Shown here piece by piece: positions 42,882-53,429 of a stretch of 64,000 bases of DNA. The position numbers were made by a program, and so were the translations under genes. Source of the stretch: Epiperipatus broadwayi (lineage: Eukaryota; Onychophora; Udeonychophora; Euonychophora; Peripatidae). The notes under the pieces were generated by a model. It did no database searches, was not told where the DNA came from, and worked only from the letters and a program-made list of their open reading frames with translations. The stretch's first letter is position 1; every line of letters starts with the position of its first letter. The stretch spans positions 34,237,974 through 34,301,973 of the forward strand of contig JAQFVV010000002.1 in the NCBI GenBank assembly GCA_028023455.1, in the 5' to 3' direction.

Positions 42882-43954
42882 TACACCTTGGTCTCTTTTT
42901 ACACGGACTTATTTAACATGATTTTGAAGTTATGCGATTCGTGTTTCACCGGAAGTCGAACTCTGATATTGCACTATTACTTTAAATAATAAATTTCGTG
43001 CACTTAAGTTATATTGAAAGTAATAGCACATTATTGGAATTCGACTTTCAACTTAGTAATTTCAATATTTTCAGTGCTTTATAATAGTAAGATTTTATGC
43101 AATAATGAAATTAAAATCATGATTTCCACATTTTATGTATACACACATTAAATTTTACAAGATTATAATGTAAATTTGTTCAAACATTGTGCGTGTTAAT
43201 TTTGCATTTTAAATCACATTCTGTTTTTGCTTTTTAAAAAAGAACATAATCAATTATTAATCATTTAGTGTCCACAAGTTTATTTTTAAAAGGTCAGTAA
43301 TAGCAGTGGGCACAATTAAATTTGACAATTAAAAATTAAAATCTGATTTTTAATTGTAATTAACAATTTAAAAATTACTTACGGTGACTTGAAATAATGT
43401 GATGTGAAATTTGATTTTTAAATGGAATTGAAAATTAAAGACAAAAATAAGAATTTAATTTTTAGTTGTTAGTTTCATAAACAATTAATAAAATCATCGT
43501 CTCAAAGATTAATTACTAATTATGTTATCACCAGAAAACCATTGACACAACATAAGTGTGAAGTTGGTGCTAGTTGTTTGCAAACGAACGTGTTTTTCGG
43601 CAAATAGCTATAATAATTAAAATGTGTATAAAAAAAAGTAAATTACTATACTGTAAATTATGCATAAAAATATATTATTTTGAATAAAATTAAATATTAT
43701 AGTTTAAAAAAGTTTGTCTTGTATCAATTTTTTTCAAATTTGAAATTTTTTATTAGTAATATTTTATTTCCTTATTTTTTTTTGCGCAAATTTTAAAGTA
43801 ATTTTTTGTTGGTGCTTTGCTTTTATGCGAATTTTGAAAAATCACAGACCACATCCCCCCTTTTTCAATGTAAGTTACATCTATTTTTGCGCTATTTCGT
43901 TTGCGCGTGTTTTCTGAGGAACCTATCTATCGCGTAAAACGAGACCCAGGTGTA
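42882..43954. mobile_element. TA-flanked TIR element (Tc1/mariner-pogo type?)
   Basis: Ends: TA then caccttggtctctttttacac at 42884-42904, and at the right ...gcgtaaaacgagacccaggtg then TA at 43953. The inverted match covers about 18 of the outer 22 positions. TA duplication and length (1069 bp) suit a deletion derivative of a Tc1/mariner/pogo-like element, but no transposase is recognisable inside. At 43305 'cagtgggcacaatt' looks like a hAT end without a partner. Confidence 0.5.
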
Positions 43955-45595
43955 CTTGGAAAATGGTGTATGTATATTACAATTGGTAAAAATTCTTTAA
44001 CTGTTCTTACAAACATTTCAATGATCTATAAGTAGTTACATCTCCTGGATTTGAATCCAAATCAGTTAAACAAAACATTTTTAAACTTACAATCACATTT
44101 AGATTCAATTGTGGTAATAGGGCTATATCTAATCCAGCTAAACATTTTAATTATGAATTAATTAATAATTCTTATTACTTGATAGCAGAAAGAAAGATGT
44201 ATTTTTAAAATTAGCAACAAATAAAAAGTTTTAAGGGATTTTTAATCAAAGTTGGGTGAATTTATAATTTTATGATGAATAAAAAAATACTTTTTTTTAT
44301 TATCATAATTTAAAAATGATGGTTTTTTGTTACCTATTTTTAAAATTAGTATTTAATATTTTATATTTTAGATTAAATATATTCTATTTTTACTGAATAA
44401 AAATGTTACACAATATTGTAACGATGGTCTTTGTTTTTTAACACTTTTTCTTAGAATTAAATTAATGCAAGCCATTTTTCTTGTACGCTTTTTCTTTCGA
44501 TATGAATCTTTAGAAAAAATTTATTAGTACATTTATTTGTTTTTTTTTTAATGTATTTTTTATCAAATATATATTATATATTAATATTATAAACATATTT
44601 TCAAATTTATGGTTTTTATATTATATATTAATGTTATATATTTATATAATAAATGTTTTTCAAAATTAAAAAATCAAATCAGATAAATATAGTTAAAACA
44701 TTTTAATAGTTTTATATATTTCCTTTTTAAATTATAAGTTTATAAAAATTAGGAAAAAAACCTAATATATAATTAAAAATATTATTTAAGTAAAAAAATA
44801 ATGATTACATATTAAATACTACTTTAAATGTTTTTCTGGAAAAAAAATTAAATGTGACTTGCTTGATAATCGAATTTATTTCAAAAACAGCAAAACTCCA
44901 ATGCCGTTCTAAATCTGCAAAAAGAAAATTTTACCAATAATGCACTTCAATTTTTTAATTATATTAGATTCCATTTGCTGATTAAATCTATAAATAATAA
45001 TTATAAAGATAATGAAAGGGATGTGGAAAGGATGTTAGTAGAGAAATGTTCAAAAATGGCAAAAAAATTATCTTCACAGAATGCAAAATGCTTTACACAC
45101 TAAACTATAACAAATCAGTTTATCTAAATTGTGCATGCACACACACATACAAACACACAGACATATAAATAAAAAATATATAAATCAAAACAGTATACTA
45201 ATAAAATTTTAATGATCAATAGCAAGAATTCATCCTGGTTTAACAGTATTATTATTTCATCAATCATTATATTAAAAGTGATAATTGTTATAATATATGT
45301 ATGTTCTATGCTATTAGTTTTTAATTGCAATTGTATATATGTGTGTGTGTGTCTGTTGAAACCATATTAAATCACATAGCAATAAGCAGCATTCCTCATC
45401 AAAGTGATGCTATTTTTTTATTAAAAAAATTATTCAGAGCTGGGGTCAACCATACATATATACTAAGCCTATCCTCTTACTAAAATCTCAGATTAACCAA
45501 ATTATATATAAATAAGCAACACCAATAATTACTTCTTTCTATCCCCAAACTGATAGCTCACATTTCTTGATTTTTAACTCTCTAAAAGTATAGAT
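43955..45595. other. AT-rich DNA, no feature recognised
   Basis: A short (TG)n run at 45340-45352 and a CA-rich patch at 45135-45162. No gene. Confidence 0.4.
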
Positions 45596-45597
45596 TT

Positions 45598-45601
<4 letters not shown>

Positions 45602-45630
<29 letters not shown>
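45602..45630 (+). repeat. (TG)n dinucleotide repeat
   Basis: About 13 TG units without interruption. Confidence 0.9.
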
Positions 45631-45911
45631 GCATATGACAAATATATTTAGGCATGAACATATAACTTTGAGATTAATTACATTTTAAACCTCTAGTTAT
45701 TTTATAATATTATAAGAAGAAACAATAATATTTATTTTATAATTCTGTTACTTACTGAAATTTTTTTATTTTTTTTTAAATGAACAGATATTTTATTTAT
45801 TAAAATACAATAATAGTAAAATTAAGTTGTTGTATGTATAATTATCTCATGTACTAAAGAATATGATTGTTTATCCTTTTTGTATTTCGCTTTTTCTGAC
45901 AGATTTCTTTG

Positions 45912-46312
45912 TCTCACATGTCAAAGTAAAATATATGATAAAATGATTATTTCTTTTCAGAAAATAATAAATTTGACTTCATTCGATAGATATTCTTGTT
46001 TACTGCTGAAATAAGTTTTAAATGTTCACATTTTGTTTCTGTAAATATTAAAAAAATGAGGATGTAATCAAAACAAAAGTTTTTACATGGCATCATTTCT
46101 AGAAAAATTATTTTTAGGTTATGTCAACATAAAATATATGATAATTTGATTATTACTTATCAGAAAATAACAAATTTGACTTCCTTTGATAAATATTCTT
46201 ATTTAATACTGAAATAAATTTTTAAATGTTCACATTTTGTTTCTGTAAATATTAAAAAAATGAGAATGTAATCAAAACAAAGATTTTATACATTATCATT
46301 TCTAGAAAGGTT
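45912..46312 (+). repeat. Tandem duplication, two units of about 205 bp
   Basis: Both units share 'aaaatatatgataa', 'cagaaaataa', 'aaatttgacttc', 'atgttcacattttgtttctg' and 'taatcaaaacaaa', ending at 'catttctagaaa'. Divergence is modest. Confidence 0.8.
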
Positions 46313-46319
46313 TTTATCA

Positions 46320-46745
46320 GTTTATAAAATCAATGAAATATTTCTTGTTTCTCATTATTTTTAAGAATGTGAATGAATATTTATTTATTTCTCTTATATC
46401 TAATGAATTATGCTTTAAAAGTTTAAATTTTTTGAACATTTATTGCAAAATTACGATATTTTCTTGATATTTTCTTACTCGTAAATAAAGTAGCTTGTTG
46501 ACGTCAAAGTGTTAGCTGCTAATACAACATTATATTTTTGAAAATAAAGTATTCCAAATCAAAATAAGTTATTAATAATTTTTATTTCTTGATATCTAAT
46601 AAATATAGTGCAAATTATTTTTAAAAATATCTAAAACCATAATAAATTCACAAATAAACATGTTTTTGCATCATTGAAAACTTCAATGTCATAAAACGCC
46701 AAACATTTTACAGCCTTAGCAACAGACAATGGCTGAGTTAAAAAG
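46320..46745. other. AT-rich DNA, no feature recognised
   Basis: Nothing supported. Confidence 0.4.
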
Positions 46746-46749
46746 AAGA

Positions 46750-46990
46750 ATAAAGGAGACTTTGATGATAAAACTTCTTGATTCTGAGGCTATCAATCTT
46801 ATGAAGACTTCCTTTGATATTAAGGGAAGGTGGAGTTTAAAATGAATTATGGGAAGGTTTGTTTGTTTGTATATTTATATTATTTCCTTTAGTTTGATTT
46901 TCACTTGAGAAGATCTATTTGTAGTAGATGAAACCATGATTGTATAAGGATTATGGTAAAATTTTGGATTTAATCTAGTATTGTATTGTT
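46750..46990 (+). mobile_element. HH-H monomer
   Basis: Single-arm version of the 28.1-kb palindrome: 'tctgaggctatcaatctta', 'tgaagacttcctttgata', 'gattttcacttgagaagatc', 'gatgaaaccatgattgt'. The hammerhead-like region reads CUUAUGA, A, GACUUC-CUUUGAUAUUAAG, with helix II no longer well paired. A further fragment is at 47340-47410. Confidence 0.55.
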
Positions 46991-47069
46991 TTATGGTTAT
47001 GCATTTTTATTTTTGCTAGTATAGTGTTAGGCAGTTTTGGTGTTATATATATATATATATATATATAAA

Positions 47070-47238
47070 CAAAAAAAAGACTTATAAATCCAATAAATAA
47101 TATTATATTTCAACCAGAGGACTGGTTTTCATCAGAAAAAAAAAAGAAAAAAAATTTTTTTTCTTTCTGATGAAAACCAGTCCTCTGGTTGAAATATAAT
47201 ATTATTTATTGGATTTATAAGTCTTTTTTTTTGTTGTT
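47070..47238. mobile_element. HH-E perfect palindrome with two hammerhead cores
   Basis: Two arms of about 68 bp that appear to match without a mismatch (47072-47139 and 47163-47232) around an A/T-run spacer. Each arm, read outward, has CUGAUGA, A, helix II AACCAG-UCCU-CUGGUU, GAAAUAUAAU and 'tattggatttataagtc' ending in a T-run. It follows an (AT)n run at 47046-47067. Identical arms imply a very recent origin, or an inverted copy made in one event. Confidence 0.7.
47160..47220 (+). ncRNA. Hammerhead-like core (HH-E)
   Basis: CUGAUGA at 47167-47173, one extra A, six-pair helix II AACCAG/CUGGUU with UCCU loop, GAA, then AUAUAAUAUUAU, which is partly self-complementary. Helix I is not evident because the sequence before the core is a T-run. 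The mirror copy is on the minus strand at 47083-47140. Complete core, missing helix I. Confidence 0.5.
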
Positions 47239-47419
47239 TTTATATGTATTTCCTTTGGTTAGTTTGTTTTATATATATATATAACTGTAACATTAATTTC
47301 AGTGCTTCATTTAATTGTATATTATTTTCTTTGATATATATATAAATATTGGATCTGAAACCACAGATCTTATGAAAGCTAGGTTTAACATTAAAAGAAA
47401 AGATATTTGTGAGTTTTCA

Positions 47420-48560
47420 ACTAAACCAAGATGGCAACTTATATTTTTGATAAATGCACAGTTTCAAGGGCCTATAATCTACTAAAATGGGTTAATTGTT
47501 AAATTAAAACAAAATTAATAAATTGATTATTAAATTTTAAAAAAAAGAATAAATTCTGATAAATTTCTTTAAAAAGTTTTATTTCAATTTTTTTTAACAT
47601 GCTTGGGAAGTGACAAGAATCTCTTAACATTGTTGTATTTTGGTTCAATTCAACATGTTTCTTTTTTTTAGTAGTTTTTCGGTAAATTGTCATAATGTTA
47701 AAATTTGGAAGCTTTCTGTAACAGAATATGACACAGTGGAGTATTTCAAAATGTATGGAATCCAGCCCTTCTGAAAAGTATGCTTTCATGGTCACAATAT
47801 GATTGCATGCCACCAACATGAATAAATGGTAAATATTGTATTTATATACATTGTATCTAGTGAAATTTCAGAAGTATTTCAATATGTAGTAAGATTTCAG
47901 TCATATTTTTTTGGTTTCATTTTTGAATTATGAATATGTTAACTTATGATGTATTAACTGTGTTGCTATGACAACAATAATGTTAATATACAATTGTTTA
48001 TTATTAATTGTATTATAAGATTGTAGATTAATTTTATTCATTTTAAAAGGAAAAATAAATATGTAAATAATAAAGTATATAGTTTGGATGAAATTATTCT
48101 TTTATGTTTCATTTTCGTTACTGCATTCACGATAGTAAATTATAAACAATACAAATAAATGTTTAATATTTCAAATATGTTTGTCATTTTTATTTATAAA
48201 ATATTATGCTAGATGTCTATAAAAATATATTTCCAGTGTAATATGTTGAAAATTTTAATGTAAATTGTTTATTTTTTGTTAAAATGAAAAAATGTATTGG
48301 TATTTTAAAAATGTAAACTTTTGCTGTGAATAATATTTCTAAAATATTTATTTTTATTAGTTGAATAATGCAATTTTTATTAGAAGAATGCTATGGGAAA
48401 TTTCTTAAAAGAGTGAATATAGAGGATTACTATAGTAACACTGATGTCACTAAGAAAATCTTACAAATAAGACTGAATTGTTTGAACTCATTCTTCTCTC
48501 TGTTGTTTTTGCTTTAAATGAAAGCATGTATAAATTTCCTTATATGATCTTCTTTTCTAT
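47420..48560. other. AT-rich DNA, no feature recognised
   Basis: The 106-codon minus-strand frame at 47499-47819 lacks any recognised domain and is K/N/F-rich; not taken as a gene. Confidence 0.4.
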
Positions 48561-48566
48561 TTCCTT

Positions 48567-49225
48567 TAAAGTATATTAAATTATTGTAATAGATTTTTAA
48601 CTATAAGATCTTTCCATTGACTCATTGTAAATCGAAAGATTTCGTGAGTACTAATGTATAATAGGAATTGTGGACTTAATCAGTGAGGTATTGAACTCAG
48701 ATCTAACCACTTCAGCTTCACCTATTTATATAGAAAGTAGGTTGAACTAAAAAGGGGTTTCCCTTCTTTTTTTCCAAAGCATAAGCTTGTGGTTAAACCC
48801 TGTAGAGGTTCCTACCTTCGCATTCTCAATCGTACATTCTTGAGGTTTATTGCCTTAGTAAATATTACTTACGTAATCAATGTGCATTAAATAAAATTTA
48901 TAATTACAACTTTAAATTATCGTAATAGATTTCTAACTATAAGATCTTTCCTTTGACTCATTGTAAATCGAAAGATTTCATGAGTACTAATGTATAATAG
49001 GAATTGTGGACTTAATCAGTGAAGTATTGAATAGCTTCACGCTCTCAGATCTAACCACTTCAGCTTCACTTATTTATATAGAAAGTAGGTTGAAGAAAAG
49101 TAGTGTTCCCCTCTTTTCTTTCAATGTGTAAGCTTGTGGTTAAGACCTTTAGAGGTCCCTATCTTTGCATTTTCAACTGCACATGCTTTAAGTTTATTGC
49201 CTTAGTAAATATTATTTAAAGTATA
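48567..49225 (+). repeat. Tandem duplication, units of about 330 bp
   Basis: Unit 1 (48567-48905) and unit 2 (48912-49225) share 'aactataagatctttcc', 'ttgtaaatcgaaagattt', 'gtgagtactaatgtataat', 'cttaatcagtga', 'ctaaccacttcagcttcac' and 'gttgaa'. Unit 2 has a 16-bp insertion near 49036. The segment 'agaggttcctacc...ttgccttagtaaatatta' also occurs inside the HH-F dimer at 1780-1865, so the unit contains a dispersed repeat. Confidence 0.8.
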
Positions 49226-49229
49226 TAGT

Positions 49230-50480
49230 TGACTGAAAAATGGAGGAGTAAAGAGCAACATTGTCTGCCCATGGACCAGGCAGCAAATTGAGAAAATTTA
49301 TAGGAAAATGAGAATTTATTATAAAAATAAAAATAAAATTGCTTCCTTATGCTGCAACCATCAAAATATTTTTATTCTTTAAAATGTATGTTCCCTATAT
49401 TTTAAAAATGGAATACAAACATCAGAAGGTGTACAATAAGGCATATTTACTTCCTTGTGTAATTTTATTAAATCAATTGACCCAATTTTTTTAACAATAT
49501 GAATGAGTTTAATTTCTCATTGTTTCATCCCTAGGTAAAAGCTAGAAACTATTCTTTCATATTATTTTGAAAGAATACTTGCTTATGAAAGTATATCTCT
49601 TCAAATTCTTGTAAATATAAAATAATACTTATGGATGTATCATCATATAAATCAAATAATTATTTGAAATAATAATTGAATATATACATAAAATATTGGA
49701 ATTGACAAAATTTACTTTGAATTTAAGTTCTCAAGCATACTATATATCTTCTTTGGAATAAAGACATACTATTGGTTTTGTAGTTTGAAATATAGTTTGA
49801 AATATAGACACCAGAGTGTGATGCCATTCTGGAAATACCATGTTCAAAGACTCTCATTGAAGTTGTTTGTTTGTATTTGTCATTATTATTGATATATATA
49901 TATATTCATTTAAACTGTAGTTATTTATTGATAAATAATATATAGTTAAAGTTAATTGGTAATCTATTTGCATATCAGAATATGAGAGTTATGTTTTCTT
50001 AAATTTAAATTTATATCATGTGGTATAGTAATTATTATTTTCATTTAAAAGATTCAATTTTTTTTATTTAGTGATTATAAATTAACTAACCCCCAATGAG
50101 GGTGTCACGCAATGTACTACAGTAAAACTAAAGCAAATATTGCCACTAGAATGTCACAACATTGATACATATACAGCAGACTGTGAACTAAGGCCAAAGC
50201 AGCTCAATATTTGTAGAGCACAAGAGTCACTGGCTGCATCTTTCAATGATCTTTAGCCAAGATAAAGTGCACAGAGGACAATGACATGAAACACAAAGTG
50301 AAGGTTTGTTTTATCACAGATGATCCCAAAGCAATCAATTGAAGAGACACCTGCTTTACTATCTCTAAAAAGTGGGCTGTTTAAACATTATTGAATAAAT
50401 TTGCATACATTATTGTGGTATTCACTAACTATTAATCAAAAGAGCTATGAATATGGGAAAATAGAATTCCCAAAAGCACT
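49230..50480. other. AT-rich DNA; less AT-rich island 50090-50400
   Basis: 50090-50400 has more balanced composition ('ccccaatgagggtgtcacgc', 'gatcccaaagcaatcaattg') and may be a repeat or relic of coding sequence, but I cannot identify it. The remainder is AT-rich. Confidence 0.4.
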
Positions 50481-50483
50481 TAG

Positions 50484-50608
50484 CTTATCAATTGTTTTTT
50501 TCATGTGTCAAAGCATCAGCCAGGAAGCAAACCCACGAACCCAGGACAACTGCTTGTAAAGCAGATGTGCTGACCACTCAACCACCAATGCTTGACACTT
50601 ATCAATTG
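50484..50608 (-). mobile_element. tRNA-Gly-derived SINE with 11-bp TSD
   Basis: Target duplication cttatcaattg at 50484-50494 and 50598-50608. The minus-strand insert is TGTCAA, a tRNA-Gly-like body (50513-50591; anticodon-stem CTGC/GCAG, loop TTTACAA; B box 'gggttcgtgggtttgc' with a small insertion), TTTGACACATGA and a short A tail. The duplication plus A tail show LINE-type retroposition. Confidence 0.85.
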
Positions 50609-50609
50609 T

Positions 50610-52438
50610 TATGTATAGCTTCATTAATTGTGTATAAAATGTAAGCTTAGTATTAAAATATATCACTTATATTAGAAGTTTAAAAAAAGGATTTTATTGC
50701 AATAAGTATTCACTTTATTCTGTTCTCTTAATATATTTTTATTATATATATATAAAGTATAGAAATATATATATATATTAAACTCTCTTTCATTTTGGAA
50801 ATTCTGAGCATTTCATAACATATTTTGTGTTGCACAGACATATATGTTTTTATTTGGTATTAAATAATTAGAGATTAATAGAAAATCATATATGTAAATA
50901 TCAGATTAATGTCAATTAATGATTTAATGTACATTCAATTACATCATATGTGTACATATTGATTGTTTATGATGTATTCATCACATATGTAAAATTTATT
51001 AGAAATAACTATAGCACATAAACCAAAAATCAAATCCAAGGATTAGTAGTTGAATATGGTTATATTATTTTTTGTATTGAATTCTATAGTTATTATCTGA
51101 CTAGATATAAAGTTTATATATGATCATAATGAAATATTTGCATGTTTTATCATATATATATATATATATATATATTATTAAGCACAAATGAGTGTATGTA
51201 AATAGTTAATGAAAGGCTTTAACCTTTGGCACTGTGCTCTTCTGAATATATTTTAATGCTGGAGGGACCTTGTCAAATCTAGATGCAAGATTATGAATTT
51301 ATAAGAATAAGAATGGCATCTTATCTTTAATCCAACTTTCTAATTAATATGTGAATCTGAAGCAAGTTGATTTGAGAGCAAAAAGTTGATTTCTTCACTG
51401 TTTAAGTCCACTATTGTTTAGATAAAAACTGTACTGAGTTCATAGTTAGTCATTAAAATTTTAATCTTATTCAATTACAAAGCTGATAGTAGTATATTTT
51501 GTTTCCTTATAATTCAGAATGATTTGCTTTAATCATATTTGAATTCAGTTAATGTGAATTGTAAATTTAATTTAAATATTTAATTTTAATATTCATACTT
51601 GATTATAATAAATGCTAATAATATATGTTTGATTATTATAATATACCATTTTAATAATTTAGTTACAGGAAATTTTAAAGAAACTGATATGATTTGTTAA
51701 TTGTACCTAAGTAAATATCCAATAAAAATCTACTATTTCTTTTATATACTAGTATGATTGGATATTATACATTCAAGATTATCTTATAGATTTATTAATA
51801 TTATATCATTATTAAGTATGTTTATCTTGTTATAAAAGGCATGATTAGTAAGAGTAAGTTAATATTTACTAATACCATGTCTAAGTTAATATAATTTATT
51901 TATTTATTAAATTAGGATGCTGTTTAAATTCATGATATTATAATAAAAATTATCATCACCATTTTGTTTTGTTATGTGATTAAACAAAGGTTTACATGAA
52001 GTACTGAATAATCATTTATTAATTGGTAATCATTTAATATAGTTTATTATATTCATTCTATTATGAATGGTACTATTATTCACAAGGCATTATAAAATTA
52101 ATATTGTTTTTATTTGATTTACATTTTGTTCAGTTATAAATGATGTCCCACTTTAGGGATCATTTTCATTCTGTTACATAAGGTAACACATGACTGAGCT
52201 ATATTTTATTTAGACTATAGCAGAGATTAGTGAACATATATATTTATTGTTATAAATAGCACCGCAGTTTGCAGGGCGTAATTAAATATGATCATTCTAT
52301 CATGGTCTGATTTGTTGCAAATAACTCCCAAATTTGTGCTGCATTACAAAAAAGAGTATACCATCATTTTTATCCTGTTATAAATGGTGCTCTAACTTAA
52401 AATTCTGTCCAAATATGTAGGGGAACTTTTTATTCTGT
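50610..52438. other. AT-rich DNA, no feature recognised
   Basis: (AT)n patches near 50744-50780 and 51151-51176. No gene. Confidence 0.4.
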
Positions 52439-52439
52439 T

Positions 52440-52473
<34 letters not shown>

Positions 52474-52618
52474 ATATATATATATATATATATATTGTTA
52501 TACTTAATGTTTTCACGGTTATATGATGTAGATAAATTATAACTTTTTGGGATATACCGTGTATTATTTTCCATTAAGCACCGATATTTCGACGGAATAG
52601 CAACCGCCATTTTCAAGG

Positions 52619-52894
52619 TTAACTTTTGAAAGAAAAACCATTAGATCTTAACAAATAACATGACTGTGTGTGAGATGAGAAATGAGATTCCAGTTCAGCA
52701 TTCACAATATGAGGCTTATCAAAATGTTTATTTTCCTCAGTATTTTTACCTGTTAATTTTAAGTTAATATTGGATAAAAAGAGAGGTTTCCACATAGCTG
52801 GAATACGTTGTACTTCATCAGTTCTATTTAAACCAATAGGTCTCTTTAATATTTCAATTGACTCTCCCATAGTTCTTAAATCATATCTTTCCAA
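52619..52894 (-). pseudogene. PLE C-terminus (GIY-YIG end), left arm
   Basis: 91-residue frame: LRTMGESIEILKRPIGLNRT, then IPAMWKPLF, then a variable tail. The E-S-I-E-I-x3-P-x2-LNR segment followed by W-x-P-L fits the end of the GIY-YIG endonuclease domain of Penelope-like elements, in which this Glu is catalytic. The reverse transcriptase and the GIY and YIG strands are missing. It differs from the right arm at about eight residues, so the arms have diverged. Confidence 0.6.
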
Positions 52895-53001
52895 ATTAGC
52901 AAGTATTTTTGTATTGTCAAAATTAGGTTTTACTCTCTCATGGTTTTTAAATCATATCTTTCCAAATTAGCAAGTATTTTTGTATTGTCAAAATTAGGTT
53001 T

Positions 53002-53334
53002 ATGACCAAACAAACTGGTCACAAACCTAATTTTGACAATACAAAAATACTTGCTAATTTGGAAAGATATGATTTAAGAACCATGAGAGAGTCAATTGAA
53101 ATATTAAAGAGACCTACTGGTTTAAATAGAACTGATGAAGCACAACATATTCCAGCTATGTGGAAACCTCTCTTTTTATTCAATATTAACTTAAAATTAA
53201 CAGGTAAAAATACTGAGGAAAATAAACATTTTGATAAGCCTCATATTGTGAATGCTGAACTGGAATCTCATTTCTCATCTTGCACACAGTCACATTATTT
53301 GTTAAGATCTAACGGTTTTTCTTTCAAAAGTTAA
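53002..53334 (+). pseudogene. PLE C-terminus (GIY-YIG end), right arm
   Basis: 110-residue frame; the first 15-20 residues come from the palindrome centre. NLERYDLRTMRESIEILKRP, then LNRTDEAQHIPAMWKPLF and a tail ending LLRSNGFSFKS. Same interpretation as the left arm. Extending further upstream than the left copy, it includes 'KPNFDNTKILANLERYD'. Truncated at its 5' end, with no reverse transcriptase. Confidence 0.6.
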
Positions 53335-53395
53335 CCTTGAAAATGGCGGTTGCTATTCCGTCGAAATATCGGTGCTCAATGGAAAATAATACACG
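53332..53395 (+). ncRNA. Decayed hammerhead-like motif in PLE 3' region
   Basis: CUUGAAAA stands where CUGAUGA is expected, then helix II GGCGG-UUGCUAUU-CCGUC with one G-U, an intact GAA, AUAUCGGUG. A mirror copy lies at about 52560-52612. PLEs are known to carry hammerheads in their terminal repeats; here G8 is lost, so the motif should be inactive. Confidence 0.4.
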
Positions 53396-53429
53396 GTATA
53401 TCCCAAAAAGTTATAATTTATGTATATAT

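Larger units (their letters stand above)
52440..53420. mobile_element. Penelope-like element 3' ends, head-to-head
   Basis: A large palindrome centred near 53010. Each arm holds the C-terminal coding end of a PLE (52619-52894 minus, 53002-53334 plus) and about 85 bp of 3' sequence ('ggcggttgctattccgtcg', 'cggtatatcccaaaaag'). The inner 62 bp of the left arm are duplicated in tandem (52877-52929, 52941-53001). An (AT)n run, 52442-52496, lies at the left end. 5'-truncated, inverted partial copies are a known feature of Penelope insertions. Confidence 0.65.

Noticed and set aside
43305-43320. hAT element end (cagtgggcacaatt)
   Set aside because: No inverted partner or 8-bp duplication could be found.
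47499-47819. 106-codon minus-strand frame as a gene
   Set aside because: No recognisable domain, residue use reflects AT content, and no promoter or splice context.
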